From: Gossypium raimondii
Taxonomy: Eukaryota; Streptophyta; Magnoliopsida; Malvales; Malvaceae
Direction: 5' to 3'
DNA length: 64,000 nucleotides
NCBI RefSeq assembly: GCF_025698545.1
Contig: NC_068572.1
Location: forward strand, 1,116,001 to 1,180,000
A program made the translations under genes and the position numbers. Numbering within the stretch: the first letter of the stretch is position 1; each line of letters starts with the position of its first letter. Under the pieces are notes generated by a model. That model saw only the letters and a program-made list of their open reading frames with translations, did no database searches and was not told the origin of the DNA. Of this stretch, positions 45,085 through 56,599 are shown in pieces.

Positions 45085-47819
45085 TGTAATAGCCCGATTT
45101 TTAGAAATGTTGAAAACAGTGGTACGAGACCACCAAAGTCAGAAAATAACCTCGTAAATTTTATTATTTAATAATTACGGGTCAAATATAATTGTTAAGA
45201 GATTTTTAAATTAGTAATTTGTGTTTTTTTAAAAATTTATTAAGTTAAGAAATTGAGGAAAAGAGGTATCGAGAACTCGATGTTATAAATCGAGCTGTAA
45301 ATATTTTTATAAATATTTAGGGAGTGTCAATATGGTAGTCTTAAAGTTTCGTCAGAAAATTTTAACGTTTCGGCAGTCAATTAATTAAAAAGGACTAAAT
45401 TAAAAAGATGCAAAACTTGCTATAGTGATTAAATAGCTTAACAATTAAATAAGAAAGGACTAAATGAGTAAATGAACCAACTTAAGTGGCAGAGGCGGCA
45501 TACCGTTAAAAAAATCAAAGATTTTTATGTATTTAAGGACAAAATTGGAATTACAATAAAGTTTATGTGGCCAACTTTTATTTTAAGGATTTCAAGACCA
45601 TTTCTTCTTGAAATTTCGGTGGGAAACAGCCATGGAAGAGGGTTTTTTGGCTTCAAGTAAGTTTAATTCTTGCTTTTTCCTTGAAATTTTTATATTTTTA
45701 GGCTTTTACAATTAGATCCAACTTAGTATTCTACTAGTTTCTCATTTTGTTGAAAGTTTTGGAAGATACCAATGATAAGTTCATATGATTTTTCTTATTT
45801 TATGATGAAATTGAGATGTTAATGGATGTTTAAAGGTGTTTTATTAAAGAATTTTGGATGAAAACATGTTTTAGGGATTAAGTCGAAAAGTATTGAAATT
45901 GTGGAGAAATTATGAAATTTCATGGAACCCATGGGCTGTTATTGATATGTATGAGAACTATTAGGCTTGGATCAAGGATTAAATTGCAAGAATTTTATTT
46001 TCCGAGCCTAGGGATGAAATTGTCATGTGTTAAAATTTTAGGGTCAAAATGGTAATCAAAATGTTGCACTAAAATAGTTTTGGGCAGCAGCAGTGTGCCA
46101 ACTTTGAAAAATCACAAAAAATCGTGGGAATCGAATTAGAAGATGAGTAAAATATGAAATTAATGCTTATCGAGTCTAGTTTCTTATAGAAGAAACGATG
46201 TAAGCAATGAAATTGTAAATCATGAGATATAATAAATTTTGTGAGGCAGAGTCAGAATAATTTTGGAATCCCCTGTTCTGAATTTGGAAAATCATTAAAA
46301 ATTGTAAAAAATTAATTAGGGGTTAAACCTTATAGTTTTAGAATCCTAAACGAGTCTATTTTCATTATAAATAAACGGGAATGCCATCCGAATTATGTAC
46401 AATGAGATAATCAATTTTTAGTGAAGAGAGGTCAGAACTACAGAGCAGTGCAACAGGGGAAACTTTAAAGAATAAACTGTAATTATTGGCTAAACCAAAA
46501 ATTCTAAAAATTTTATGGTAAGAATATATGTGAGTCTAATTTTATGTAAAATTAACGGATCTTAATTTGGAGCTCTTTAGATCGAGATATAAATAAATTA
46601 GTGACTCTGACTCAGATAGACATCTTGAGTTTACATACAGGAAAATAGTGATAGTATGGAAAATGTTGCTTAAATATATTATACACATTAAGGATGTGGA
46701 ATGGAGAGGAGGAGGAGGAAAATTAGAGAATATATAAATGATTTGTCTATAATTGGTCATATGTTCGATTATAATTGATAAACGATGAAATAGAAATTAT
46801 TCTTATATTTGTGCATTATTGGTCATGATTTAAGCTCATGGGAAAAATAAAGTTTTATAGTATGTATGTATGGTATATATATGTGTGTGTGTGGTAATTT
46901 AGATATATGGATGTATTTTGGTTGTGGATTGATCATGATGATAAAGGTTAGGTATATTTGGTCTATTAAGTGACATAATTGAGAAGTATGATAGGTGGGT
47001 CATTCTATGTGTGAGATGATGGTATAATTTGGCTTGGTTAAGTAAGTTAAAAGGATGATTACATCATTGAGGTTGCACTGATTAATCTGGTTTATGTGAT
47101 ATAAATATCAAATACATTTGTCTTTGATGCGTGATAATTATTTAATGCCATGAGAATTTGTTTATTAGTGAGGTTTAAAATGTATCTATATTTTGTTATA
47201 TAATTTGTTTTGTAATTTATTTGACAAATGATAAAATTAACTCAGATTACTATGTGAGGTGAATTATGATTTGGGTAGCACATCTACATTCGCAATAATA
47301 GATAAAATATATTTATATCATAGGTGAATGGTTAAACACTTGGGCTAATTTAAGGTGTATATTTAGTAAGGGTAGTTGGTAATGAAGTAACATGTTTTGA
47401 TTTAACATCGATAGAGAAAATTTGTTCTATCTTTGTGGCTAATATTGATAGTTGTATGGGAGATGAATGGATAATGTATATGTGACACTTAGCTTATAAG
47501 ATATTGAGTAATTGATATATTACAATAGTTAAATAGGAAAATGTGACGACATGAGAATATGTAATGATACAGATCAATTCAGGTACTCGTGATGAATTCA
47601 ATAAGTAAATGGAAATTTTTTAAATTCATACGACGAGGAAATGAAAGATTGTGAGTATATTGGGCTACGTAAACCCTAATTAGCGAATCAAGAATAACAA
47701 TTTGAAAGTTTTAGTTTAGATGAAATTTTACAACTCGGTTTAATATGGTTAAAAGTGTATATGTTCTGGTAATACCTCGTACCCTATTCGGACATCAAAT
47801 ACGGGTAATGGGTGTTACA
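45085..47819. mobile_element. Solo LTR (2735 bp), target duplication TATCA
   Basis: Starts TGTAATAGCCCGATTTT and ends AATGGGTGTTACA, with TG...CA borders and a 5-bp inverted terminus TGTAA/TTACA. Perfect flanks TATCA at 45080-45084 and 47820-47824. Unit A has the uninterrupted site (CATATATCATCTTCTC, about 33285). No gag, pol or second LTR, so it arose by LTR-LTR recombination. The length and TGTAATAGCCCGA start suggest a Gypsy-type element; that is inference. It lies just past the IQM-B stop codon. Confidence 0.9.
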
Positions 47820-49439
47820 TATCATCTTCTCTATTCACATTAAAAGAATCAACTACTTGTAAAATGTACTTAATATCAACTCTAAATTCTCATTACCCTT
47901 TCATTTTTCTCCTTCCATATATCAATTTTAGTATCAGAGCACGTCTCGAAAATCAAACTTCGACACCCTTTATAGAGAGCAAGCTTTTCTTCAATAAGTT
48001 CTCTTTCTTGAGAAGAGGTAAACTTTGTGTTCTCATCTATTCTCTCATAGTCGTTACTGGTTCAAACAATTTTGGATTCAAGCCACTACTAAATCGAGGA
48101 GAAAAGTACAATTTCGTATGGCCATTACTTCTCAGAGATAAATTCACTTATTCCAACGCTCGAAATTGAAGTTCCAAAGGAAAATCTAGAACGCAATCGA
48201 TCAGAGGTCCTGCCCCTGTAGTCCATTTACATGACAATTGCTTGCCTAATTGAAATGATTTCATCCCTTTCTTAGAGTTAATCCTTTGAAGAATCGATTC
48301 TTTAGCTATGGCTTCAACATTATGATCATTTTCATTCATCGTCTCGTCTTGAACCGTCGAATTTGAACCTTGGTTGTAAGCAACAGCAACCTCAAACAAT
48401 TCCATTTTCATCAGAATTTCTAGATGACTCAAGTTGAGGAACCTGCTTGACATTGTGCATTCAAGGCCTTCACTGCTTCCTTCTTTGATCAAATCACCGA
48501 GCTTCTCAATCGAACCTTTGGCACTGTTTTCTTCAAGCTTTAAGCTATTTTCTTCAGATGAATTGCATCTAAGATGGTGACCGGTTCCATAGAATCTCTA
48601 TTCTCCATCAACAGGTGCCATCTGAATGTAACAAAATGAAAGCATTTCATGTCAACCATTTGTCGAAACCATTTTTTAATAAATGGGTCGACTTTAATTT
48701 TAAAAACCAACATGGGAGTTGCTACAATCCTTTTTGTTGAGGTGTGATTGGGTCACCTCGAAGAGTGGTTGTTTTTAATAAATGATTTAATTTATAAAAA
48801 CAATAATTTTGGTCCACGAAATTCAGAAAGACGAGTTCAGAAGTTGATTACGTACGAGGAAAGATTAGCACCCTCGTAACGTCCAAAATTGGTACCTAGT
48901 TGATTACTTAATGTCTTGGTGTCAAAATTGAAGACTCGAAAAGAATTTAAAATACGATCCCTCTTTATATTGTGTTATTTTTAATTAAAATTACTCAAAT
49001 AAATCAAAAGGTGTAAAATGTCTTTTTATCTCGAAGTCACAAAATGTCATATCCCGTAAGTTAAGACACGACACCTCGTATTTTTGAGAATAAGTCTGCC
49101 TTTTATTTTTTTATTTAAACCTCATTTATTTTAATTTTAAAAGGGTATTCGATTATTTAGGTTCAACGCGAGAAAAATCGAAATCCAGTAAGTTAGGGCA
49201 CGACTTCTCGAATTTCCAAATACAGAATATCGCCTTTATTTTCAAAATTTTCTTTTTACGAATTTGGGTAAAAATTAATGTAATATTAAAATTGATATAT
49301 GAATAAAATGTTACACTAATGAATGACAACAATATGAAAACACGAATAAGTGAATTACAGTATACATGATGGCAATAATCACATGAAGCATGTCACTTTA
49401 ATATCAATATTAACAATCAAAGAAAACGAAACAAAATAA

Positions 49440-49825
49440 TATATGAAACAATTTGGAGTAAATAGTATAAAACAACTTAAAGCAAATAATATGTAAAACA
49501 AATTAAAATAAATAATATACAAAGCAATTTAAAATAAATAACATATAAGACAATTTAAAATAATATGTAATTAAAAAGTTTAAAATAAATAATATGTAAA
49601 AAGAAGTTTCAAATAAATAATATACAAAACAGTTAAAAATAAATAAATGATGTGTACAAAATATTCAAAATAAATAATACATATAACAGCTTAAAAATAG
49701 GTTATATAAAAGAAATTGGATAATAGTTTGAAATAGTTTAAAATAAATAATATGTGGAAAACTTGAAATAAATAATAATAAAACAATTTAAAATAGTAAA
49801 ATATGAGAAAAATGTTTAAAATAAA
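49440..49825. repeat. AT-rich minisatellite, about 26-bp period, in solo LTR
   Basis: Units such as AAAACAACTTAAAGCAAATA followed by ATATGT, and AAAACAAATTAAAATAAATA followed by ATATAC, recur around 13-15 times with increasing drift to the right. Regular 26-bp spacing is clear at 49475-49560. It lies in the U3-like upstream part of the LTR. Confidence 0.65.
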
Positions 49826-49977
49826 CAAAATGGGCTAAATGAAAAAGAACAGAAATGCGGAGGGCCACGGGTGCAAATAACCCATCAAGCAAAAACATGC
49901 GGATCCCCCTTGAGCGGATCGGGTTGCGCGCGGATAGGCCCTAAACGGCATCGTTTGGGCGCCTGGGTTCCTAACCC

Positions 49978-50010
49978 AAAACGGCGCCGTTTTGCTTCCT
50001 TATTTAAATC
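49978..50010 (+). promoter_or_regulatory. Probable LTR core promoter: GC palindrome and TATA
   Basis: AAAACGGCGCCGTTTT (49978-49993) is a perfect 16-bp palindrome, preceded by the partial palindrome AAACGGCATCGTTT (about 49953-49966). TATTTAAAT (50001-50009) follows and resembles a TATA box. After it comes a GC-richer leader-like segment. This fits the U3/R boundary of the LTR, with transcription to the right, antisense to IQM-B. Confidence 0.4.
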
Positions 50011-50962
50011 CAATTTTTTTCTACAATTTTAATTTTTCTGCTTTCTCAAAAAAAAAAATCTCAAAATTCTCTCACCCTCTCTTCCCCCTTCAGGCTTTGG
50101 CTATCGATCGTCATGCCGGCTGTCAACTGCCGACGACGGTGCCTTCGGCCGCGGTGGCCAAAAAAACCCAAAAATAACCCCTTTCGAAGCCCTTCACACG
50201 TGGAGTAAGGATCCGAGGCCAAAACCCCCAAAACCCAGCCAAACCCGACGAAGCAACGAAGAAATGTTTCGTTTCTTCTCCTTTTCCTGCGTGGCCGTCA
50301 ATGGTGAGTAGATTGGCCGACGTAGGTAAGTTTCTTTTCCTTTTCCCTTTTATTTTATATTCGTAGATAAAATAAAAATAAATCTTAACGTGAAAAAAAA
50401 TAAACGAAATCAAACGAAAATCACCTTGAAAAATATATAGAAGTCGAGTCTTTTTTTCTTTTTTGTATTCAATCTTTTTGAAAATAAAAGAACCGCCCTT
50501 TACAATACATTTAGATTTGCCCTTTATAGCCGATTTCTGCATATTATTTTTACTATTTTCCTACTATTTGATGTTTGTTTGCTTCTGCCTTTTTTCTCTT
50601 TGTTTGCAGGTGGCGTAAAGGTCAACAGTGGAAATTCCGACTTTTTGCCATTTTGGTGCAAGGGAGGCAGAGGGGTGTAAGACGGCACTGGAGGCTCACA
50701 TGGGATTGGGGTTTCAGTTTTTACTGAAACTGAGTTTAGTTTTCGGGCCAACGGGCCGGCTAGGGTTTTTAATTTTGGGGTTTGGTATGTAAAATTGGGT
50801 TTAGGTTTAGTTGGGCTAGTAGTTTTTTTTTTGGAGCTGTTTAATTATTTTGAAAATTGGGTTATTTTTTGGTTCGGGCCCGGGCAAAAATGGCCTATTA
50901 CACCATTCATTTCCATTTCTAGCAAAAAAACATATTCAAAATCATTAAAAACACATTTTTAT

Positions 50963-51277
50963 TGGTAAAAGTACCATGGATATCCCTGTCCTATTACTCT
51001 CTACTAAAAAATGGACAAATTAGTCCCTATAAGTTAAATCAATAAGCAAATTGGTTTTTTTTTTTTTGCTAAAACTTCATCCATTTGTACTATTAAAATC
51101 TAGTGTGGCTGACGAAACAAGTGTACCTCATGTTAATGTACAAAAATCAGTTTTTAACAATAGAAGAATCAATTTGCTCTTTGATCTAATATATAGATAC
51201 TAATTTATCCATTTTTTGAGTAGATGGAAAAAATACAATCCAATTCCTAGTACAGAGGCCTCCATGGTACTTTTACC
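50963..51277. repeat. MITE in IQM-B intron 6 (counterpart of 34182-34511)
   Basis: Starts TGGTAAAAGTACCATGGA and ends TCCATGGTACTTTTAC. Flanks CATTTTTAT (50954-50962) and CATTTTCAT (51278-51286) are the old 9-bp duplication with one change. It is 15 bp shorter than the unit A copy through small deletions. Confidence 0.75.
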
Positions 51278-52081
51278 CATTTTCATCCATTTCTTTTACC
51301 TTAACATCTGTAAGATCAACATTGTTCTCCCTCAAAAATGAAATGAAATTGTTAAAGTTTTCTTTTGTAGGACGATAATGACCGCTATGACGCCAAACCA
51401 CCTGTTGAACACAATAATAGTAAATTAATTACTTACTTGGAGAAAAAAAAAACGAAGAATTGGGATAACATATACGAAAAAGATACCTTAAGGACACCAT
51501 TGTCAACAACTAATCTACCAGCAGCAATGGTAGCACCACCAGCCAAGAAACTAGAATGTTGAAAAGTACCCTTCTCTTTCTTGGCAACATACAAGATCTT
51601 TGATGTACTAAGTACAAAAATCCACTTAGAATCACTGGTTTCTTCTGTAGTTTGAAGAAGTTTCCCTGTTTGCTTGTATATGAATTTCCCATCTACCACA
51701 ACAATCTCATAGGGCTTCCTTTCCATCTATATAATGAAAAAACAAAATGTGAAATCGATATGATGTCGGATATGTATTGGGATATATGTATGTTCATTTC
51801 TTTGAATGGAAGAAAAACAAGGAGTTCGAACAACTCGTATCTATGTTGAGATATGACTTTTTAAAACCCTATAAATACATAAAAAAACATTCGTGTCAAA
51901 CACATAGTGAACTGAGTGAATAACAGAAATAAAGACTCACCCAAACAAGATATTTGATGCATTGATATTGAAGCTTTGATCTAGGACATTTTTCTATATT
52001 TACTTCTCTGCCTTCTCCATAATCCAGCCTGCATATTCAAAACAAATATATTTTTCATTAGAAATTAAAAAAAAAAAAAAG

Positions 52082-52313
52082 TGTTGAGGGGTTCGACTAT
52101 TTCGAGAAAAATATTCAAAGTGCCATTTGCCGGGCAACGAGCCGAAGCCCCTACAATTGAACGTATTGCCCCTGGGTTGCGTTGGGGGCTGTTACCCTCC
52201 ATGAACTGTACATATAACTCTCGGTAGAGGAAAGAGATAAACCGCTGGCACAACAAGTTGACCAGCAGACAACACTTCGAAAATTTATATCAATAAAAAT
52301 CATCCCCTTAACA
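52082..52313. repeat. MITE of TGTTGAGGGG family in IQM-B intron 3
   Basis: Starts TGTTGAGGGGTTCGAC and ends ATCATCCCCTTAACA. It is collinear with 35322-35552 in unit A and keeps the better left end, while unit A keeps the better right end. Confidence 0.6.
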
Positions 52314-53275
52314 CTTTGCAAAGAATAAAAAAAATCCAGTTTTAAAGAAAATTACCAGTAAAAAAAGGGTTCTTGAGACTGAGAATGGAGCCATTGATTA
52401 TAATAAAAATGCAAGTTATGTCCATACCTATGCCTTGGATCAATCTGCATAAAAACACAACAATGGTGAAACTCTATTCATTTTTTTTTTCTTCTTGTAA
52501 TAACTCAAGTATCCTCGTATCTGTTTTACGGTCCATAAAGATTAATTATTTCAGGGTACATTGAACTTACAGCTTCAAGCCAGTGTTGGAAAGCAAGCTT
52601 TTGAGCTTTATCGTTCTTGAATAAACCTTTGCCAACTTTAGCAGCTCTTGTTCTTGCTCTTGACCAACGAGAAATAGCTGTTTCATGTTCATCCATGTCG
52701 AAAAATGATATAGAACACCTTTTCAATTCAGCAAAATCCACTAATTTCAACCTACATCACAACATAATATATTCATGTTAGTCGAATTCGAGATAAATGT
52801 CAAATTTGAACCCTAGTTGTTGTAGTTTTGCTTTCTTTTTCAAATTAAAATTTATGCTGTATCCTTTTTAGAGGTATAGAGAATTTATCCATAAACTATC
52901 ATTTGTTAATTTATTTTTTAAAATTGTATCTTTCTCAAATCTTCTAAAATTTGAGCAAAAGAGAATTATTAAAGTTTTTTTCTCTTCTGGCACTTCAATT
53001 TTCCATTTCGTTTGGTTGTTGTGGAAGTGTAAAAAAAGCTGTGATATATGGGATTTTCCATTTCGTTTTTTTTTTTAATTTCCCATGAAGAATAATTTCC
53101 CATGAAGAATATTAAGTGAAAGAATAATTCCTTTTCTTTGCTGTAGTTCTATTCGTGTTTAAATTGCTTCTGTTAGAGCTCTTTGTTAATGCTTGATACA
53201 TCTTTTATATAATCGATTTCTTGAATAGATGGATTATGTATGTACTAAGGAAAAAAGTGGTTTGATTTTCTCTAG

Positions 53276-53910
53276 GTTATAGATGAAGCCGATCGAATGC
53301 TTGACATGGGATTTGAAGAGGATGTTCGCTTTATATTGGGAAAGACATGTTCTGGTATGTCTCTTTCTTGGTACATTGGCATTTTAAACTCCTAGAAGAT
53401 GCTTGGATTAAAGCTTTTACTGATGCTTATGAGTAAACGTCACTAACCATTGATAACTTAAGGTTCAATCAAGCTAAAAAATATTGTTCTGTATCTTGGT
53501 AGAATAATGCAAGAGCAATTAGGTTGGAAATCCTCATGTTGCTTTTAACCTTTGCAGCTCGTCAAATAGTAATGTTCAGTGCTACATGGCCTGTAGCGGT
53601 TCATCGGTTAGCTCAGGAGTACATGGACCCTAATCCTGTTAAGGTAATTATCTAAATGCTTGATATTGATGGTGTTGTCATAGTTTCCTATATATTTGAG
53701 AAAGTAATAAATTTGTTTTCAGGTTGTGATTGGCTCAGAAGATTTAGCTGCCAACCATGATGTTATGCAGATAGTTGAGGTCTGATTTTATTTAACCGGT
53801 TAAACTGTCTTTCATATTAACTTATTTTGTATATATATAAATGCTTTTATTAACAGTTGTTTTCTTATGTAGGGTGCACGTTATGAGCGATTGACTGCAT
53901 TTAAAATTTC
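53276..53910 (+). pseudogene. Captured DEAD-box RNA helicase fragment (RH5-like) with introns
   Basis: Four exon pieces lie inside IQM-B intron 1 on the opposite strand: 53276-53354 (VIDEADRMLDMGFEEDVRFI), 53558-53643 (ARQIVMFSATWPVAVHRLAQ then EYMDPNPVK), 53723-53779 (VVIGSEDLAANHDVMQIVE) and 53873 onward (GARYERLTAF, then decayed). They include motif II (DEAD) and motif III (SAT) of the helicase core. The SATWP and DLAANHDVMQI wording is that of the RH5/STRS1 group. Bordering AG and GT are kept, so the fragment came as genomic DNA and not cDNA. The helicase N-terminus, motif I and domain 2 are absent. Unit A lacks it. Confidence 0.85.
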
Positions 53911-55130
53911 TCTTCATTGGCTAAATAGAATGGGCTTCATTTAAAAACATAAGTTTGCATATCCTTTCATTCCTTAAATTTAAAATGGTTCTTGAATTTT
54001 GATGCTATTATAAGTTTCACTTAGTTGTTGGCTTTGAATTAAGCACATGAGCTATATAAAACATGCGATAGTGCTAAACTGCTAATCAATCTAATTTGAT
54101 GATGTTAGTTTAACATGGCATTGAGATGCTCACTTGATATTCATGTGATTGCGAGTTATCCAACTAAATATATCATCTAGAATTGCTTGATGGCTCAAGT
54201 TGTTTGAGTTTAAAAATTGAAAATCAGTTGTGGTGTGGATACTTAATTGCATTAGAATTTAAGTACTTTTTATTGGTTCAATTTTGAGCTTTTTTTTTAT
54301 GTTCTTTCTTTCATTTAATTTCAGTACTCAAATCTGTTGTTTAATTGAGTTAATTTTGTTTTGCATGAATTAATTTACTAAAAAAATGGGCCGGATCGAG
54401 CTCGGGCTTAGAAATTTTTTTTCGGGCTGGGCCTGGACAAAATTTTAGGCTCATATTTTAGGCCGGGCGGGCCTGGGCTTAGGAAGTGGGCCAAATTTTT
54501 TTCTTGAGCCTGGCCCGAGCCCAACCCGACCCATGGTCACCTCTAGCAGTGACCTTGATCCTCAAAAATAAAAAATTATAATAAATTTACATGTTAGTTT
54601 TAGTACCTAAAAGAGTTTTCTCACTTCACCACTATATCACATGTTATTTAAATTTATCCATTGGATTTGTCAGATTTTGTGTGTGAAACTTTATTGAGTT
54701 AATTGAAGTTGAAGTTTTTTATCTCATTTAGGGTGGGTTTGGATGGGCAATTGGGTGCGGTGCGGTGCGTTTAGCTTACTTTGTCTCACGCTACAATATC
54801 GCTACAGTATCTAATCTCACCGCCACCGTTGTTTTTACACTAACCGTAGGTAAACGCATCGCCCATCTAAACTCACCCTTAGACAGGGTGGCGAAATCCT
54901 CTTGACCCAAAATTGGTAAATTTTTAATTTAAGTCCTTTAGAATTTTTGAATTTATAATCTAATATAATCATAAAATTGCATTTTTTACCTCTTAAAATT
55001 AATAATTCAATTATGTTTTAGTTTAGGTAATTTTGGGCCAATAACCAATAAAAGTCTCTTTATTTTTAAAATTACCGAAATGGGTCAGGTCTTAAATTAG
55101 TTATCGAAATGAACCATTTCCCCTAAAAAC
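53911..55130. other. Remainder of insertion in IQM-B intron 1
   Basis: AT-rich sequence without recognised genes. At 54390-54545 is a GGGCC-type repeat (GGGCCGGATCGAGCTCGGGC to GGGCCAAATTT...CCCGACCCATGG). At 54728-54890 a GGGTGGGTTTGGATGG...CATCTAAACTCACCC stretch has short inverted ends around GGTGCGGTGCG, which looks like another small MITE. Borders of the whole insertion fall about 52815 and 55705, where similarity to unit A is lost and regained. Confidence 0.5.
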
Positions 55131-55262
55131 GCGTCCACGTCAGTGCGTTGTCAGGGGATAAAGTAGAAAAATGCTTCCTCAAGTAAACGCTTTGTCCACG
55201 TGGACAGAAAACGCTTCCTTGAGGGCACGCTTTGTGTCCACGTGGACAAAGCGCTTCCGTGA
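55130..55262. repeat. Repeated CCACGTGG palindromes
   Basis: ACGCTTTGTCCACGTGGAC and CACGCTTTGTGTCCACGTGG, plus GCGTCCACGTCAG, occur within 110 bp, each flanked by AACGCTTCC-type motifs. TTGTCCACGTGGAC is a palindrome with a G-box core. It appears to be part of a dispersed repeat, not a promoter, as no gene start is near. Confidence 0.45.
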
Positions 55263-55289
55263 GGAAATATTTTTCCCCTTTTTTAGGAT

Positions 55290-55675
55290 TTAGGGTTTTT
55301 TACAATTAGAGTTAGGGTTCTGGATTTTTAAATCTTTAGATTTTAGGGTTTTAAGAAAAATTAAATAAATAAGGGTTTAAAGTTTAGGTTTCTTAATTAA
55401 ATTAATTATAAATTTTAAAAATTAAATTAGAGTTTAGTATTTATGGTTTTTAAGAAAAAAGCAAATAAATTAGGGTTCAGGATTACTTTAGTAAATTAAT
55501 TATAAATTTTAAAAAAATAGATTAGGGTTTAATCTTTAGGGTTTTAAGGAAAAATTAAATAAATTAGGGTTTAGGATTTAAGGTTACTTGAGTAAATTAA
55601 TTATAAATTTTTAAAAAATTAGATTGGGGTTTAGTATTTAGGGTTTTTAAGGAAAAATCAAATAAAGCTAATTTT
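55290..55675. repeat. Degenerate tandem repeat, 94-101 bp, rich in TTAGGGTTT
   Basis: The block AAATTAATTATAAATTTT starts at 55399, 55493 and 55594 (periods 94 and 101), each followed by TTAGRGTTTAGTATTTAGGG-like text and AAGAAAAATTAAATAAATTA. About four units are visible including a partial first one. The many (T)TTAGGGTT copies recall plant telomere repeats, but they are interrupted and not a (TTTAGGG)n array. Confidence 0.65.
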
Positions 55676-56599
55676 ATTCGTTATATATTTTAAACTCTTC
55701 TAATTTACAGATTGAATCAAGACTATCACATTCCTATACTCAGAATGTGCTGGCCAAAGAATGAAAACAAAAAAGCATATAATTAAAAGAGAAAAAGATA
55801 ATACGAACCAGCTTTGGTCAACAAGAACAGCACAATCTGCTAGCTTTCTCCTTGTACGGAAGCTCTTATAAACCTTTTGCAATCTTATCGCAGCCTCCAT
55901 TTGTGGATTATTAAGATCTGAAACCCTCGATTCTTTTGAAGATTCCAATGGAAAATCTGGGTTTAAAGATTTAACAACATCCATTGCTTTGCTCTTCGAG
56001 CTTGCTACAGCTTCATCAATGGCGGAAGTCATTCTTTCCTCCAAATCTCTGCCTTTAAATCTAACAGATCCTTCCAATATCATCTTCCCAGAACCACATG
56101 ATTTTAAAATAGTTGGCTTTGAATTTGAGATTTTGAAACCGATGGATCTAAGTGGTGTTTTAGCCCTTTCTTCATCTCCAAAAATAATGGATTTCACAGT
56201 CATTGAATCCAAGCTGCCATTATCCATTTCAGTAACGCATTCACGCAATGGGCATGAAAAAGCATTACCCATTTTCTGTCAAAGTAGGCATTTTATTATA
56301 CACAGAGAAAACATAAAGAAAAAAAAAAAAGCACATATTACCTCAAACGCTTGAACTGTATAAGAACTGGAAAAAGAAAGGAAAATGGAAGATTGGGTGT
56401 TGGGTTGATTCTTGAATTTTGATATCAGTTCTCTTTTTTCCTTCACTTTCCCTCTGGTTTTTTTTTTCTCGGGAAAATGATCAACTGTGTATCTCAAGTG
56501 TTACCATTGATAACATCGACCTTGGAGTTGCTTATATAATGGTAGTTAATCAACTTAATTATATGTAATCTAGAGAGATGGAAAAATTAAAGACACAAG

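Larger units (their letters stand above)
48661..50902. mobile_element. Solo LTR (2242 bp) in IQM-B intron 6, target duplication CCATT
   Basis: Starts TGTCGAAACCATTTTTTAAT and ends ATGGCCTATTACA. Perfect flanks CCATT at 48656-48660 and 50903-50907. The unit A intron has the empty site (GTCAACCATTCATTTCC, about 34120). Sequence is unrelated to the LTR at 45085. Inside are a 26-bp minisatellite and a GC-rich promoter-like zone. No internal retrotransposon domains remain. Confidence 0.9.
47953..56272 (-). pseudogene. IQM: IQM-family gene copy in unit B, premature stops in last exon
   Basis: Exons correspond one to one with unit A: 56272-55809, 52751-52571, 52444-52356, 52028-51941, 51726-51487, 51401-51300 and 48621-47953. 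All exon lengths equal those of unit A (464, 181, 89, 88, 240, 102 and 669 bp) and every splice site is kept. The last exon has GAG to TAG at its 8th codon (plus strand 48598-48600) and CAA to TAA at 48148-48150. A transcript could still give a 395-aa protein with the IQ motif and IQM core but no C-terminal 215 aa. Substitutions in the core include SWW to SWL, LGP to LVW at the end of exon 4 and VWP to VWR in exon 6. Intron 6 holds a solo LTR and intron 1 a helicase fragment. Called a pseudogene, though a truncated product is possible. Confidence 0.85.

Noticed and set aside
50123..50751. Minus-strand open frames of 139 and 75 codons in the solo LTR
   Set aside because: They lie inside the LTR leader region, have Lys/Phe-rich low-complexity translations and no domain.
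45085..50902. The two TG...CA elements as the paired LTRs of one retrotransposon
   Set aside because: Their sequences are unrelated, each has its own perfect target duplication, and the DNA between them (47825-48655) is the IQM-B last exon.
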